Source: Rheum nobile (lineage: Eukaryota > Streptophyta > Magnoliopsida > Caryophyllales > Polygonaceae). Taken from it: a stretch of DNA of 64,000 bases. The notes under the pieces were generated by a model. The model did no database searches and had not been told where the DNA came from. It worked only from the letters and a program-made list of their open reading frames with translations. Both the position numbers and the translations under genes were made by a program. The stretch lies in contig WOAB01000226.1 of the NCBI GenBank assembly GCA_027886185.1, forward strand, positions 1,798,001 to 1,862,000, written 5' to 3'. Below are positions 11,403-23,884 of this stretch, piece after piece. Positions within the stretch are counted from its first letter, which is position 1. Every line of letters begins with the position of its first letter.

Positions 11403-14400
11403 TTGATTGACGTTCCACGCTATGGATTTCACTTTGTTGATTTTGACAAAATCACCGATAAATCAATTGAGGATATCTATTTGATTGGTAAGTTATATCT
11501 ATATTTTTTATTGGTAAGCATTATATCTATATTTACTTGCATTATAATTATTTATTATGTTGAATCATGTATTAACATAGCATCATGAACAATGAATTTA
11601 GATGTCATCGGGCACATTATTGCGATTGGTGATATATTGTAGAATGTGACGTTAATGGTGACACAGAAATGCATAAGAGAATTGATTTTCGACTTCAAAA
11701 TTTAAGGTATGTATTCTCTACGGTATAGCATGTATGAATAAGGAGTCCCTATTTTAATTCGAAACAAAAAATATATAATTAGTGCACTGTAACTTAAGTA
11801 ATTAGATTATTTTTAAAAAGTTATTTCAACATTGGGTCATAAATAGCATTGGCCTGGGCTTGCGTTTGTTTACCCTATGAAGACAGTAAGGCAAAATAAT
11901 TATATTTGATTAAGGTAAGAGGGGTAAGATCATAAAAAACTGCAAGTAAGCATATACCATATATATACATGTCATATGAACCATTCTTCGTTAATATACA
12001 TGCCAGATATATATACATGCCATATACCACATATATACACATGCCATATTACATGTCACATATATATACATGTCATATACCATGTATATACATACCACAT
12101 ATATACATAATAATGTGTTATTTATGAGACATAAGATATTAAGGCAAACTGAATCATTCTTCGTTAATTTATTTGGTAAATTTGTTTATATGTCATATGA
12201 ATGCGCTATTTTTTTTGTTCATTGAAGTCTAATATGTATTTTTTATTATATTTAATTGTATATATTTATGTAGGAACGATGTGATAAGTTGTACTATGTG
12301 AGATTAGTATGCTGATCAATTTGCCCTTTATGTCAATTCTATAATAGAAGATTCGATTATTGTCATAATTTAATTTGTCAAGATCAGAAACTATCAAGTA
12401 TAAGTACACCTATATACATGTTTGTTCATTTTCTTTTTTATTATTTTTAATCGTTTAAATTAAAAAAAGAGTTGTTATATGTATTTTCTTAGATCAATAC
12501 AAGTTGGTCAATGCACACGGTGGTGGAACTCGATCATTATTAATGATCCCTTAATTCCAGAAATTCTTGATTTTAAGGAGAGGTTACTAATATGTTTATC
12601 TTAGTTAAAATTAATTACTTTAGCTACATGTTTCACCATTAATCTTATATGATTATTTTTAAAGTCTTCACAACTCCGGTGTTCATGCTGGTATAAACAA
12701 AATAACTCTAATTCCAAGTGGACCTTCATATTCTTTAGGGAAATTCTTGTTGGTGCCCCTGTGTTTAGGGTTATTCCTGTTGGTGTCCCACGATTAAGTT
12801 TTTTCCTGTTGGTGCCCCTAAGGTTTGGGTTTGTTTGTTTCGTAACCAAACTTTTTCATGTTTGTACCATTCTAGTTCAAATTGATTAAATCCAAGTCTA
12901 CCATTGTGTTCCTCGCCCTCAAATTAGTAAGATTTGACTCCTAAAATACCCAAATCCATGTCCGAACCATGTCGATTTGAATTCCGAAGTAACAACCCGT
13001 TTCGACCTTAAGAATTCAAATCAGAATGGTTCGAGTATGGATTTGAGTGTTTTAAGAGTCGAATCCTACTAAGTTGAGGTCAATAAACATAGTGATGAGC
13101 TTCTATTTGATCAATTTGAACCGAAATGATACGGATATGAAAAATTTCGGTTACAAAGCGAACAAACCAAAACCTTAGGGGTACCAACAGGAAAAAACTT
13201 AATCATGGGACACCAACAGGAATAACCCTAAACTCAGGGGCACCAACATGAATTTCCCTATTCTTTATCTGATCAATTCTTAGATATCACATTGTTTAAG
13301 ACGATTGATGAGATTCTAGATATCAACAAGGTAATTTTATAAATCTATTTACATTTTGTTATTAGTAGTTATAATATTTAATGTTAGAATATGATTGGTT
13401 TCCCTCCATGTTATCTTATTTTGCAGTCATGTAGATGCATCACTATTGCTACGATAGAGGACATTGACAACACATTTGGATGATATTATCATTCGTGCAA
13501 GCAATGTAAAAAGAAGGTTCAACCCGAAAGGGATCAATTCCATTGCTGCAAATGTGAAAGCATTGTCAAATTTTTCATTCTTAGGTATGTAAACTTAAAA
13601 TAATATAAACATAATAATAATTGTATTATTATTTTAAAAATACATTTATTGTAATGCAGGTTTAAGGTTACGTTACAGTGAAAGATGATTATGGCATAAC
13701 ATCTTTTGTTATATTTGATAGAGATGTCAAAAAGCGGGTTAACAAATCTGTGACTGAAATGCTGAAATCGACTGCTAAGGTATTAATTTATATACTTTAA
13801 TGTACATAAATTATACACTATTTATAGAGTGTAATCATACATACATATTGTTTATTAAAAAAAATTAACTTCATTGTGTATCAAATTTGGCATGATATAT
13901 AATACAACAAATAAAACTACAATCATAAATGATACAACTTCATAGGTATGTGATCACGAAGTTGACTTGAATTTTAATGTGTATTACCATAAATGTGTAA
14001 ATGATGTGATGTAGATGTGTATTACCATAAATGTTCAACTTCATTTAAAACATTAGGAGATTTTACTTTTATATTGATACTATATTATGTTTCTTGCCTA
14101 ATTTGTCATATACTTACCTTACTTTTTATTCTATTAAATTTATTTCCTAATGTACATGATATGGATGATAGCAGCATGCCTGAAGAAATTAAAGTGTTCA
14201 TTGGGAAAACTTATTTATTCAGGATTGATATTGATGGGTTCAAGTTGTATGAACATAGTCGTGGATTCAATGTTTCCAATATGACTGACGATCCAACTTT
14301 GATTGTTGAACTCAAAAAGTTGATTTCGGATACTCAGATATTTACTATATTGTTCCTATATAACATATGTAACACCATATTATATATTTCATTAACTAAT

Positions 14401-14615
14401 TACTTATACACTTATATTTAATATTTCAGAACAATGTCGAACCTCTGCCGTCTGAGCCCGAACACTCCATTGTGTCGTCCAATTAAATGCTCACTCCTTC
14501 CAAGCGCTCTAGTGACTGCTTATTGCTGAAAGATAATAATGAAGAAGATGGTGTACAAGTCCAACTTTCTACTTCACGTACCAAGAAATTGGTAAAGAAA
14601 GAGAAGGAGGACTAA
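11403..14615 (+). pseudogene. RPA1-like (replication protein A 70-kDa type) pseudogene of Helitron
   Basis: Decayed exons follow the order of an RPA1-like protein. They are 11403-11487 (IDVPRYGFHFVDFDKI), 11602-11706 (DVIGHIIAIGDI), about 12274-12400 (DVISCTMWD), 12492-12585 (RWWNSIIINDPLIPEI), a split exon around 12690-13330 (TLIPSGPSYS ... DQFLDITLFKTIDEI), 13427-13585 with a C4 zinc motif (CKQC ... CCKC), 13661-13780 (DDYGITSFVIFDRDV), 14152-14337 and 14431-14615. In-frame stops are visible, for example TGA where the conserved Trp before YYHSCKQC is expected. A palindromic MITE interrupts one exon. RPA proteins bind single-stranded DNA through OB folds; RPA-like genes are typical plant Helitron cargo. 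The C-terminal basic stretch (SRTKKLVKKEKE) resembles a nuclear localisation signal. Confidence 0.78.
12737..13259. mobile_element. 523-bp palindromic MITE inside an RPA exon
   Basis: The ends are near-perfect long inverted repeats: AGGGAAATTCTTGTTGGTGC on the left and the complement of AGGGAAATTCATGTTGGTGC on the right, with matching stretches continuing through TTTAGGGTTATTCCTGTTGG and beyond to near the centre at about 13000. A 7-bp direct repeat attcttt lies at 12730-12736 and 13260-13266. It separates the RPA-like coding words PSGPSYS and DQFLDIT, so it landed in a former exon. There is no coding capacity. The superfamily is uncertain because a 7-bp TSD is not diagnostic. Confidence 0.82.
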
Positions 14616-14879
14616 GTGTATTGCACATGACATTTAAGTTATTCATTCTTACATAAGACTTATTCTATGGTTTTCACTTTATCAACATTATTATCATACA
14701 ATGTTTTCTTATTTTGGGAGATTTATTTGGTATTCATCGTTATTATTATATGACATTATTGGTGTTAAATTTTGTTGGTTTTATTTTATAATAGTTAATT
14801 ACCATTATTTATTTAATATTATTACATACACTTCTTTATTACAAGAACCCATGCAAGACACGGGTCAATCTACTAATTA

Positions 14880-15559
14880 GTTTATTATTTCTTTAGGATT
14901 AGAAAAGAAGAATTAGGATTCAAGCTTGTTTGATTTCCTAGTTGCTTCTTTAGCAAGTTTCTATCTATTATCTAGTTTCCTTATCTTTAGTATTAGCTGG
15001 ATTAGATAGATTTCTTATTTTCCAAGCCATTAGGTCACGTAATTGTCTTTAAATATTCATGTTTTGTCATTGAATAATATACGTTTAATTTGCTTAAGTT
15101 ATCAAAGTTGAGGTTTTCTCCTTGCTTGAGCTTTAGGCGTCACCCCTATCTTGTTGTGGTTTATCTATCTCTCAAACTCATCTCTTTGAGTTCCAAAGAT
15201 CATACCTTTGAGCAAAGATACGATCATCACTTTGATCGTCAATTCAAGATCCTCTCTTCGATCTTCACGGCCATCTATTTGGTCGCGCTACATGTGATCT
15301 CTTTCGAGTCTCTATCCTACGATCTCCTTCCGGGATTTCGTGCAATTCAACAAGGATGTGCACCATTCTCTTCCACGACATCCATGAAAGAAAAGCCATC
15401 ACTTTGTCGCTTCAAGAAACCTCGAAGACACTGCGAGACGCAAGCTTGGCGCTTGGCTTGACTACGTTGCATTCCAGGGCACTTGTGAATGTGTCAACGG
15501 GGACTTTCACATCAGGCCATCTTCAATTCGTCTCCTTGTTCACCATTCCTCTTCGTCGA
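14880..15559 (+). other. Probable old LTR remnant flanking the gypsy insertion
   Basis: This stretch has LTR-like traits: TTTAAATATT upstream of a TTGAATAATATACG block and then a CT-rich leader. The sequence continues after the gypsy element at 23890, because the TSD gtcga (15555-15559 and 23885-23889) shows that 15559 and 23890 were once adjacent. The open frame at 15090-15461 resembles no protein family I know. The identity as an LTR is a guess; no partner LTR was found. Confidence 0.35.
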
Positions 15560-17243
15560 TGAAATACCCCAAATAAGTTGATAATGGCAATTTGGTAAAT
15601 TAATTAAGGTTTTGCTTATAATAGGAGAAAATGGGAATTTGAGGGATTTAATCCCTAATTTTGGTCGGTTGCCCTCTTCCTCGCGTGAACACTCCCGCTG
15701 AACAGCCAGCTCCCTTCTCCTTCTCCGACGAATTTGCTCCCTCTCCGGTGCCAGCCGAGTTGTCTTCTCCGGCGAGCCGACTGGACCGCGCTGCTCCTCC
15801 TCCTCCCCTACAGTCGTGCTGGTTCGTGGTTGCTACTGTCCTGCGTGCTGTCGTTGCTCTGCTGTTCGGGCTGCTGCTGTCGTCTCCAGCGATGAGGGGC
15901 TCTTCTTGGTAGCAAATTCATACCATCGACAAGGTAAGCTCGGGTTAAGGGTTAATTCGGTTTGGCTGAATTTTTGTGTGTTATTTCGAACTGATGTTGA
16001 GTGAGATCGAATTGATGTTGTGGTTCTACGTGGACAGTTGAAGAAAGGTGTGGTTTTCTGAATTTGTTTGATGGGTTGCTAAATTTTTGGGTGGTTGGCT
16101 GAATTTGTTTTGAAGGTATGATTTAGGGTTTGATTTGGGGGTTTTTCTAGTTATGGTTGGTATGAATTAACGCCAGGGTTTTGCTCGGATTGATTTCGCA
16201 GGACCGATCGAGTTGGATTCGAGTTTCTGAAGTCGTTGTGGTTCGACTTGAGGCAAGGGGATCCTTGCTAACTTTATATATTTTTATAATTGATTTATGC
16301 CTAGTTGATTTCCTAATTAATTTTACCGTTGCTTGAGCTATTTTAAATTGGTTTGTTTGACTATATAATTGCTTGGTTGTGATGTGTGATAATGTGTGAT
16401 GATGTGTGATTGTGTGACATTGATTGTCGTTGTGTTTGTTGAGTGTCGGTGTGGTGGTTGGATTGTCGTTGATTGGGGGTCGAAGGGTCAGGTGATGATC
16501 GTCTCACCAAACCTCGTAGGGAATCGCCTACGTTGTTAAGGGCCAAATATGTTGAATCAGAGTTGGAGGGTCATGTGATGATCGTCTCACCAAACCTCGT
16601 AGGGAGTAGCCTATGTTGTTATGGACCAGGGGTTGGATGGTAAGAGACCGTCCCTATCCGGATAGTTGGTTTTAGGTGATGAGTGTCTCACCGGTGATGG
16701 GTTGGAATGGATTGGAGTTATTTGCTTTTGTTGAGTTGAGTTATTTGGTGGGAATGGGTCGATTATTGTGTGACTGTTATATATATTATGTGATTGTAAT
16801 TGGTTGAGTATTGAAATGATTGTGTATTGTTTGAAACTGTTTTGGCTTGGCTAGTCTTGCCAGTCTTTCGCGAGACTGACCAACTTCGGTTTACGTGACG
16901 CGGTTGGCTGGGGTATCGGGTCTCCCAGTCAATCAGGCTTTGCAGGTTCAGCGTCAGCAAGGAGGATCTTGATCACCGTCGGTTTTGAAGTCGAAGACTC
17001 TACTTTTGATTTTGGATTTTCGATATGGTTGTATTGGTTTCTGATGGTTTTGGTTTGTAAATTGTTGTATTTTCTGAATGTTAAGTTTGTTTGTGGTTTC
17101 AAACTCCGGGCAGGAATTTCCGCTGTGCTGCTTTTGATATATATTATATATTTGGGTTATGTTTTGTATTTTCTCTTCTTTCACCCGCCTTATAATCCTT
17201 CAGGATTATGGCACTGTAGCACCACTGGCCCGGGGGTGTTACA
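15560..17243 (+). repeat. 5' LTR of the gypsy element
   Basis: It starts TGAAATACCCC and ends GGGTGTTACA (1684 bp), with a GC-rich segment near its start (15660-15900) and a duplicated CTCACCAAACCTCGTAGGG module at about 16502 and 16587. It lacks a 16-bp TGGTGTTGCTGCTGTC block present in the 3' copy. Confidence 0.95.
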
Positions 17244-17248
17244 GGAGT

Positions 17249-17260
17249 TGGTATCAGAGC
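17249..17260 (+). other. Primer-binding site, tRNA-iMet type
   Basis: TGGTATCAGAGC lies 5 bases after the 5' LTR. It is the usual plant retrotransposon PBS, complementary to the 3' end of initiator methionine tRNA, where minus-strand synthesis would begin. Confidence 0.93.
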
Positions 17261-17427
17261 TCATTTCAAAAATGTGTTCTTTCAGAGTTTTCAACTTGGG
17301 AATTTCTATACTTTGTTATTGTGAAACAATCGTGTGATCAGGAATCCTTGCTGTCAACCGTAGTGAGTTGTGTTGGTAAGTATTGGTTGTTTGTGATGTT
17401 TTGTGCTAATGTTTTTAAATATTCAGT

Positions 17428-20400
17428 ATGCCTCCGAAAGTGGGTCGTGGGCGTGGTAGAGGACGTCCTCGGCGGGCTGATCCTCAAGAGGTAGATGCAG
17501 GTAGTCAAGCTGCTGATAACTCTACAGGAAGTCAGCAGAATCCTGTAGGAAATCCTCCAGAGGCTGCCAATGCGGGTATTGACCCAAGAACTTTGGTTGC
17601 GCTGCAACAGATGGTGACTCAGGCTGTACAAGCTGCTATGGCACGAGTTCCGCCAACTCAGGTCGCTCAGCCAGATCATATTGGGCAGCAAAGAGATGAA
17701 CCGCCAGTATTGCAGGCAGGATTTAGCAGATTCATGGAAGCTGTGGCTAGACTGAAGCCTCCAACTTTCGATGGGTCTGGTGAACCTGCAGCTGTGATGT
17801 TCTGGTTGAACAGATTTGAGAAATTGCTTGAGGGTATCCGATGTCCCGAGAATGAGAAAGTGACAATTGCTCCTTATTATCTGATAGACGATGCTAGTGA
17901 TTGGTGGGATGCCGCTCGACCAACTGACCATGGGGCTACCTGGAAGGAGTTTCGAGCCAAGTTAGAGGACATATTCTTTCCAGAGGCACTAAGAGACGCT
18001 AAGCTGCATGAATTTCAGTATCCAGAGAATGAAGGGTTGAAAGTGCATCAGTTGGCTGTGAAATTCAATAAGTTGTTGAAGTATGCAACTGCTGTAGTAA
18101 GGAATGAAAAGGATAAGATCAAGCACTTTCACAGATGGTTATATCCTGAGATAAGGCCTTTGATGGCAAGACACAATTGTGCCACACTCGAGCAATTTAT
18201 TGACGAGTGCCTGACTATAGAAGCAACGATTGATGACTCTAATCAGGTTATGGATGCTCGGGCTGGAAAGAGACAGAAGAGTCAGTCTGCACCTGGAGGA
18301 ACTGGACCTCATAGTAATTTTGGTGGGTCCAGAAAACCTTTCTTTATCCCTAAGAGTACCCCTAGCACTAGGCCGGCTAAGACAAGTCAAGGTGGTGGTT
18401 CCCAGATGTCAGTGAATTATCAACAGTCATGGGGCCAGCCAAGGATGACTAGGAATGCACAACGTTGCTTTAACTATGGGGATCCAACTCATAAGAGGGC
18501 AAATTATACCAAAGCACCTCAGACTTGTTTCAAATGTGGAGGAGTGGGACACATTAGAACCTATTGCAGACAAGGGGAAAATTCCACTCAAACTCAAGCT
18601 TCCTCTTCTGCTTATCGTCTAGTTCTGAATCAGAACCGTCCAGTACCGTCACAGAACCAACAGAATGCTATGGGCAACAAGGGCAAGGCACCGATGGGTG
18701 GGACTTTGACACATCGAGTTTATGAGATGAGGAGAACTGAGAATGACAACACGCTTGTGACTACAGGTAGACTTTTTATTCAGTCTGAACCCATTCATTT
18801 ACTTTTTGACTCTGGAGCTACGCATTCTTTTATTGCTGAGAATTGTGTAGATAGACTTGGGTTAGCATGTGATTTGGAATGTGAACCATTTGTTGTGGGA
18901 TTGCTGAATGGTGATAAATTAGTAGGTACTCGGGGACTTAAGGATTTTCCGATCATCATAGGTGGTCGGGAATGGATGGTTGATTTGATAGCTATCAATA
19001 TGTTGCACTATGATATTATCCTAGGTATGGATTGGCTTTCTCGCCATGGTGTTGTTCTTGATTTCAGGAAGAAGACAGTTACTGTAAGAACAGATGAGGA
19101 TGTAGCGCATGTGTTTGAAGGGCATGATCCGCGAGACTCTGGAAGAATTAACAGTGCAATGACAGCTGCTAGACTGCTGAGACAGGGTTGTGCTGGGTTT
19201 GTGTGCTATGCTTTGGAGGAAAGGAAGGATGAAGTAAGGATAGACGACATTCCCATCGTTTGTGAATATCCGGATGTGTTTCCAGAGAAACTGGTGGGTT
19301 TAGCACCAAGTCGAGATGTTGATTTTACCATTGAGTTAGAGCCGGGAACTGCCCCGATTTCTCGAGCTCCTTATCGCATGGCACCAGTAGAAATGATGGA
19401 ATTGAGGAAACAGTTAGAAGAACTTGTTGAATCAGGCTTTATTAGACCAAGTGTATCTCCTTGGGGCGCACCCGTATTGTTTGTTAAGAAGAAAGATGGT
19501 TCTCTTCGATTATGTATTGATTACAGGGAATTGAATAAGGTGACAGTTAAGAACAAATATCTGCTTCCTCGTATTGATGACTTGTTGGATCAATTGCAAG
19601 GAGCTACAGTATTCTCCAAGATTGACTTGAGATCAGGGTACCATCAGCTTAGAGTTTGAGAAGATGATATCTACAAGACTGCTTTCAGAACAAGGTACGG
19701 TCACTATGAATTTGTGGTGATGCCTTTTGGGTTGACGAATGCTCCTGCAGTTTTTATGGACTTGATGAACATATGTTTTAGGGAATACCTGGATCATTTT
19801 GTGGTGGTTTTTATTGATGATATTCTAGTATACTCTCGGAGTATAGAGGACCATGAAACTCATCTTAGGGCAGTACTTGATGTGTTGAGGCGACAAGAGT
19901 TGTTTGCCAAGTTGTCAAAATGTGATTTTTGGTTACCTGAGGTGGCATTTCTTGGCCATGTGATCTCTAGTGAAGGTGTAATGGTCGATCCACAGAAAAC
20001 AGAAGCAATAGCAAATTGGAAACCACTTCAGAATGTTAAGGAAGTTCGAAGCTTTCTTGGACTGGCAGGTTATTACAGGAGATTTATGGAAGGCTTTTCT
20101 CAGATTGCACGACCATTAACTAATTTGCTGCGTAAGACCACGAAGTTTGACTGGGACAGGAAGTGTTTGGAGAGTTTTGAAGAGCTCAAGAGACGTTTGA
20201 CTAGCGCACCAGTGTTAGCCTTACCGTAGGGAACTGAAGGATTTGCCATTTATAGTGATGCTTCTAAGCAAGGGTTGGGTTGTGTTCTAATGCAGAATGG
20301 AAAGGTTATAGCCTATGCGTCTCGTCAACTTAAATCTCATGAAGTCAATTATCCTACCCATGATTTGGAACTTGCAGTCGTAGTCTTTGCTCTCAAGATT

Positions 20401-22206
20401 TGGCGACATTATTTGTATGGGGTAAGATGTCTAATTTTCACTGATCATAAGAGCCTGAAGTATATCTTCACTCAGAAGGAATTGAATTTGAGACAGAGAC
20501 GGTGGCTAGAGTTGATTAAGGATTATGATTTAGACATATGCTATCATCCAGGAAAGGCCAATGTAGTGGCAGATGCCTTGAGTAGAAAGTTGACTCCGGA
20601 ACATAGGATTGCTTGTTTAACAGTTCAGCCAGAGTTACAACAAGAGTTTGTAAGAGGTGAAATTGAGATTTGGTGTGAGAAGGAACAAATGATGCTGAAT
20701 GTGATGGAAATTCAATCAACGCTAGTAGAGTCGATCAGGGAGAAACAATCTCAGGACCCTGTGTTGGGTAAGCTGTGCAGTGAAGTTGCTCAAGGAAAGG
20801 CACCCGGATTTCTCATTCATGAGGATGGGATATTATGATTTCATAATCGGCTATGTGTGCCAGCTGATAAAGAACTCAGGGAGTTGATCCTTAGGGAAAG
20901 TCACTCTTCAGCATATTCCATACACCCAGGAGCCAGTAAGATGTATAAGGACTTGAGAAGGAATTATTGGTGGAGTAACATGAAACAAGAAGTTGCTGAA
21001 TATGTGTCGAGATGCTTGACATGCCAACAGGTTAAGATTGAACACCAGAGACCAGCTAGAGAGTTACAACCGCTTCCTATTCCTGAATGGAAGTGGAAAG
21101 ACATCTCGATGGATTTTGTTGTTGCTCTTCCTAGATCCCGAAAAGGGAATGAGGCAATATGGGTCATTGTGGATCGTTTGACGAAGTCTTCACACTTTAT
21201 ACCTATCAAGATTACTTGGAATCTAGAGAAGTTTGCTGAAATATTCTTGCAGGAGATAGTTAGACTGCACGGTGTTCCCAAGACTATTGTGTCTGACAAA
21301 GATGGACGATTCACATCTCATTTTTGGAAATCCTTGCATGCGGCAATGGGAACGCAACTAAGATTTAGTACCTCTTTTCATCCTCAAACTGACGGTCAGT
21401 CTGAAAGGACAATTCAAACTTTGGAAGACATGCTTCGAGCTTATGCTTTAGAATGGCCAGGGAATTGGGAAGACAGGTTGCATTTGATAGAATTTACGTA
21501 CAATAATAGTTGGCATGCATCGATTAAGATGGCACCTTATGAAGCTTTGTATGGTCGTCATTGTAGATCGCCAGTGTGTTGGGATGATTTGACTGACGAT
21601 GTATTAGTTGCTCCTGAGCTTTTGCAGAAAACTAGGGATGATGTTGAGGTGATTCGTCGGAGGTTGTTGTCAGCTCAGAGCAGACAGAAGTCGTATGCAG
21701 ATGTTCGTAGACGTCCTTTGGAATTCAGTGTGGGAGATCATGTATTTATTAAAGTTTCACCGACTAAAGGAGTATTCAGATTTGGAAAACGAGGTAAGTT
21801 AAGTCCTAGATATGTTGGTCCCTTTGAGATTCTGAAAAGAGTTGGTGTCGTAGCTTACCAAGTTGCATTGCCGCCAAGGATGAGTGGAATGCATGATGTA
21901 TTTCATGTGTCTCAGCTGAGGAGATATGTGTATCATCTGACTCATGTTCTGAATTCTGAGGAGATGGAGTTTCAACCTGATGGTACGTTTGAGGAATCAC
22001 CTGTAAAGATTCTAGCGGTTGATCATAAGAAATTGAGGAACAAGGTTATTGCTTTGGTGAAAGTGGTATGGGCTAGGCATGGAACCGAAGAAGAGACGTG
22101 GGAATTGGAGTCGGTTATGCGACGCAGTTATCCGAACTTGTTTGACTCTAGTTTCGAGGACGAAACTATTATAAGGGGGGAGAATGAAATACCCCAAATA
22201 AGTTGA
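17428..22206 (+). pseudogene. Gypsy gag-pol polyprotein with three in-frame stops
   Basis: One reading frame starts at ATG 17428 (MPPKVGRGRGRGRPRR). Domains in order: retrotransposon gag (residues about 100-260), zinc knuckle CFKCGGVGHIRTYC, aspartic protease (LFDSGATHSF), reverse transcriptase (FVKKKDGSLRLCIDYRELN, FIDDILVYS), RNase H (IYSDASKQGLGC), integrase with an HHCC finger and DDE residues (MDFVVALP, VSDKDGRFTS, DGQSERTIQT), and a chromodomain-like tail (VKVVWARHGTEEETWELE). Stops are TGA at 19657-19659 in RT, TAG at 20227-20229 before RNase H, and TGA at 20836-20838 before integrase. No frameshift was detected. A second zinc knuckle just upstream has two Cys replaced by Tyr, another likely G-to-A change. 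The frame ends 22 bases inside the 3' LTR. Confidence 0.93.
22171..22184 (+). other. Polypurine tract
   Basis: ATAAGGGGGGAGAA lies immediately before the 3' LTR. It is the expected plus-strand primer of reverse transcription and overlaps the end of the polyprotein frame. Confidence 0.9.
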
Positions 22207-23884
22207 TAATGGCAATTTGGTAAATTAATTAAGGTTTTGCTTATAATAGGAGAAAATGGGAATTTGAGGGATTTAATCCCTAATTTTGGTCGGTTGCCCT
22301 CTTCCTCGCGTGAACACTCCCGCTGAACAGCCAACTCCCTTCTCCTTCTCCGGCGAATTCGCTCCCTCTCCGGTGCCAGCCGAGTTGTCTTCTCCGGCGA
22401 GCCGACTGGACCGCGCTGCTCCTCCTCCTCCCCTGTAGTCGTGCTGGTTCGTGGTTGCTGCTGTCCTGCGTGCTGTCGTTGCTCTGTTGTTCGGGCTGCT
22501 GCTGTCTGGTGTTGCTGCTGTCGTCTCCAGCGACGAGGGGCTCTTCTCGGCAGCAAATTCAGGCCATCGACAAGGTAAGCTCGGGTTAAGGGTTAATTCG
22601 GTTTGGCTGAATTTTTGTGTGTTATTTCGAATTGATGTTGAGTGAGATCGAATTGATGTTGTGGTTCTACGTGGACAGTTGAAGAAAGGTGTGGTTTGCT
22701 AAATTTGTTTAATGGGTTGCTAAATTTTTGGGTGGTTGGCTGAATTTGTTTTGAAGGTATGATTTAGCGTTTGATTTGGGGGTTTTTCTAGTTATGGTTG
22801 GTATGAATTAACGCCAGGGTTTTGCTCAGATTGATTTCGCAGGACCGATCGAGTTGGATTCGAGTTTCTGAAGTCGTTGTGGTTCGACTTGAGGCAAGGG
22901 GATCCTTGCTAACTTTATATATTTTTATAATTGATTTATGCCTAGTTGATTTCCTAATTAATTTTACCGTTGCTTGAGCTATTTTAAATTGGTTTGTTTG
23001 ACTATATAATTGCTTGGTTGTGATGTGTGATAATGTGTGATGATGTGTGATTGTGTGACATTGATTGTCGTTGTGTTTGTTGAGTGTCGGTGTGGTGGTT
23101 GGATTGTCGTTGATTGGGGGTCGAAGGGTCAGGTGATGATCGTCTCACCAAACCTCGTAGGGAATCGCCTACGTTGTTAAGGGCCAAATATGTTGAATCA
23201 GAGTTGGAGGGTCAGGTGATGATCGTCTCACCAAACCTCGTAGGGAGTAGCCTATGTTGTTATGGACCAGGGGTTGGATGGTAAGAGACCGTCCCTATCC
23301 GGATAGTTGGTTTTAGGTGATGAGTGTCTCACCGGTGATGGGTTGGAATGGATTGGAGTTATTTGCTTTTGTTGAGTTGAGTTATTTGGTGGGAATGGGT
23401 CAATTATTGTGTGACTGTTATATATATTATGTGATTGTAGATGGTTGAGTATTGAAATGATTGTGTATTGTTTGAAACTGTTTTGGCTTGGCTAGTCTTG
23501 CCAGTCTTTCGCGAGACTGACCAACTTCGGTTTACGTGCCGCGGTTGGCTGGGGTATCGGGTCCCCCAGTCAATCAGGCTTTGCAGGTTCAGCGTCAGCA
23601 AGGAGGATCCTGATCACCGTCGGTTTTGAAGTCGAAGGCTCTACTTTTGGTTTTGGATTTTCGATATGGTTGTATTGGTTTCTGATGGTTTTGGTTTGTA
23701 AATTGTTGTATTTTCTGAATGTTAAGTTTGTTTGTGGTTTCAAACTCCGGGCAGGAATTTCCGCTGTGCTGCTTTTGATATATATTATATATTTGGGTTA
23801 TGTTTTGTATTTTCTCTTCTTTCACCCGCCTTATAATCCTTCAGGATTATGGCACTGTAGCACCACTGGCCCGGGGGTGTTACA
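22185..23884 (+). repeat. 3' LTR of the gypsy element
   Basis: A 1700-bp copy with the same termini as the 5' LTR and about 98% identical to it by eye. It carries a 16-bp insertion near 22508 that is a local duplication of a TGCTGCTGTC-containing block. Confidence 0.95.

Larger units (their letters stand above)
8504..14876 (+). mobile_element. Helitron derivative carrying Rep fragment and RPA-like gene
   Basis: The 3' terminus is clear: hairpin ACCCATG-CAAGA-CACGGGT (14847-14865), then CAATCTA and CTAA (14873-14876) followed by T. The proposed 5' terminus is TCTATATAATACTATTAAAG at 8504, of the usual plant Helitron form, but the base before it is T rather than A, so this end is less sure. 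Inside, on the same strand, are decayed exons of the Helitron Rep/helicase N-terminal region and then of an RPA1-like protein, the gene pair known from plant Helitrons. The Rep catalytic and helicase domains are missing, so the copy is non-autonomous. Confidence 0.75.
15560..23884 (+). mobile_element. Full-length Ty3-gypsy retrotransposon, Tekay/Del-like chromovirus
   Basis: Both LTRs, primer-binding site, polypurine tract, polyprotein and a 5-bp TSD (gtcga at 15555-15559 and 23885-23889) are present. The 8325-bp element codes on the plus strand in the order gag, protease, RT, RNase H, integrase, then a chromodomain-like tail, which is the Ty3-gypsy order; LTR size and tail suggest the Tekay/Del clade of chromoviruses. 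The LTRs differ by roughly 25-30 substitutions by eye plus a 16-bp indel, so the insertion is fairly recent. Three in-frame stops make it non-autonomous now. Confidence 0.95.

Noticed and set aside
15090..15461. 123-codon plus-strand frame as a gene
   Set aside because: No recognisable domain and it lies in an LTR-like remnant split by the gypsy insertion.
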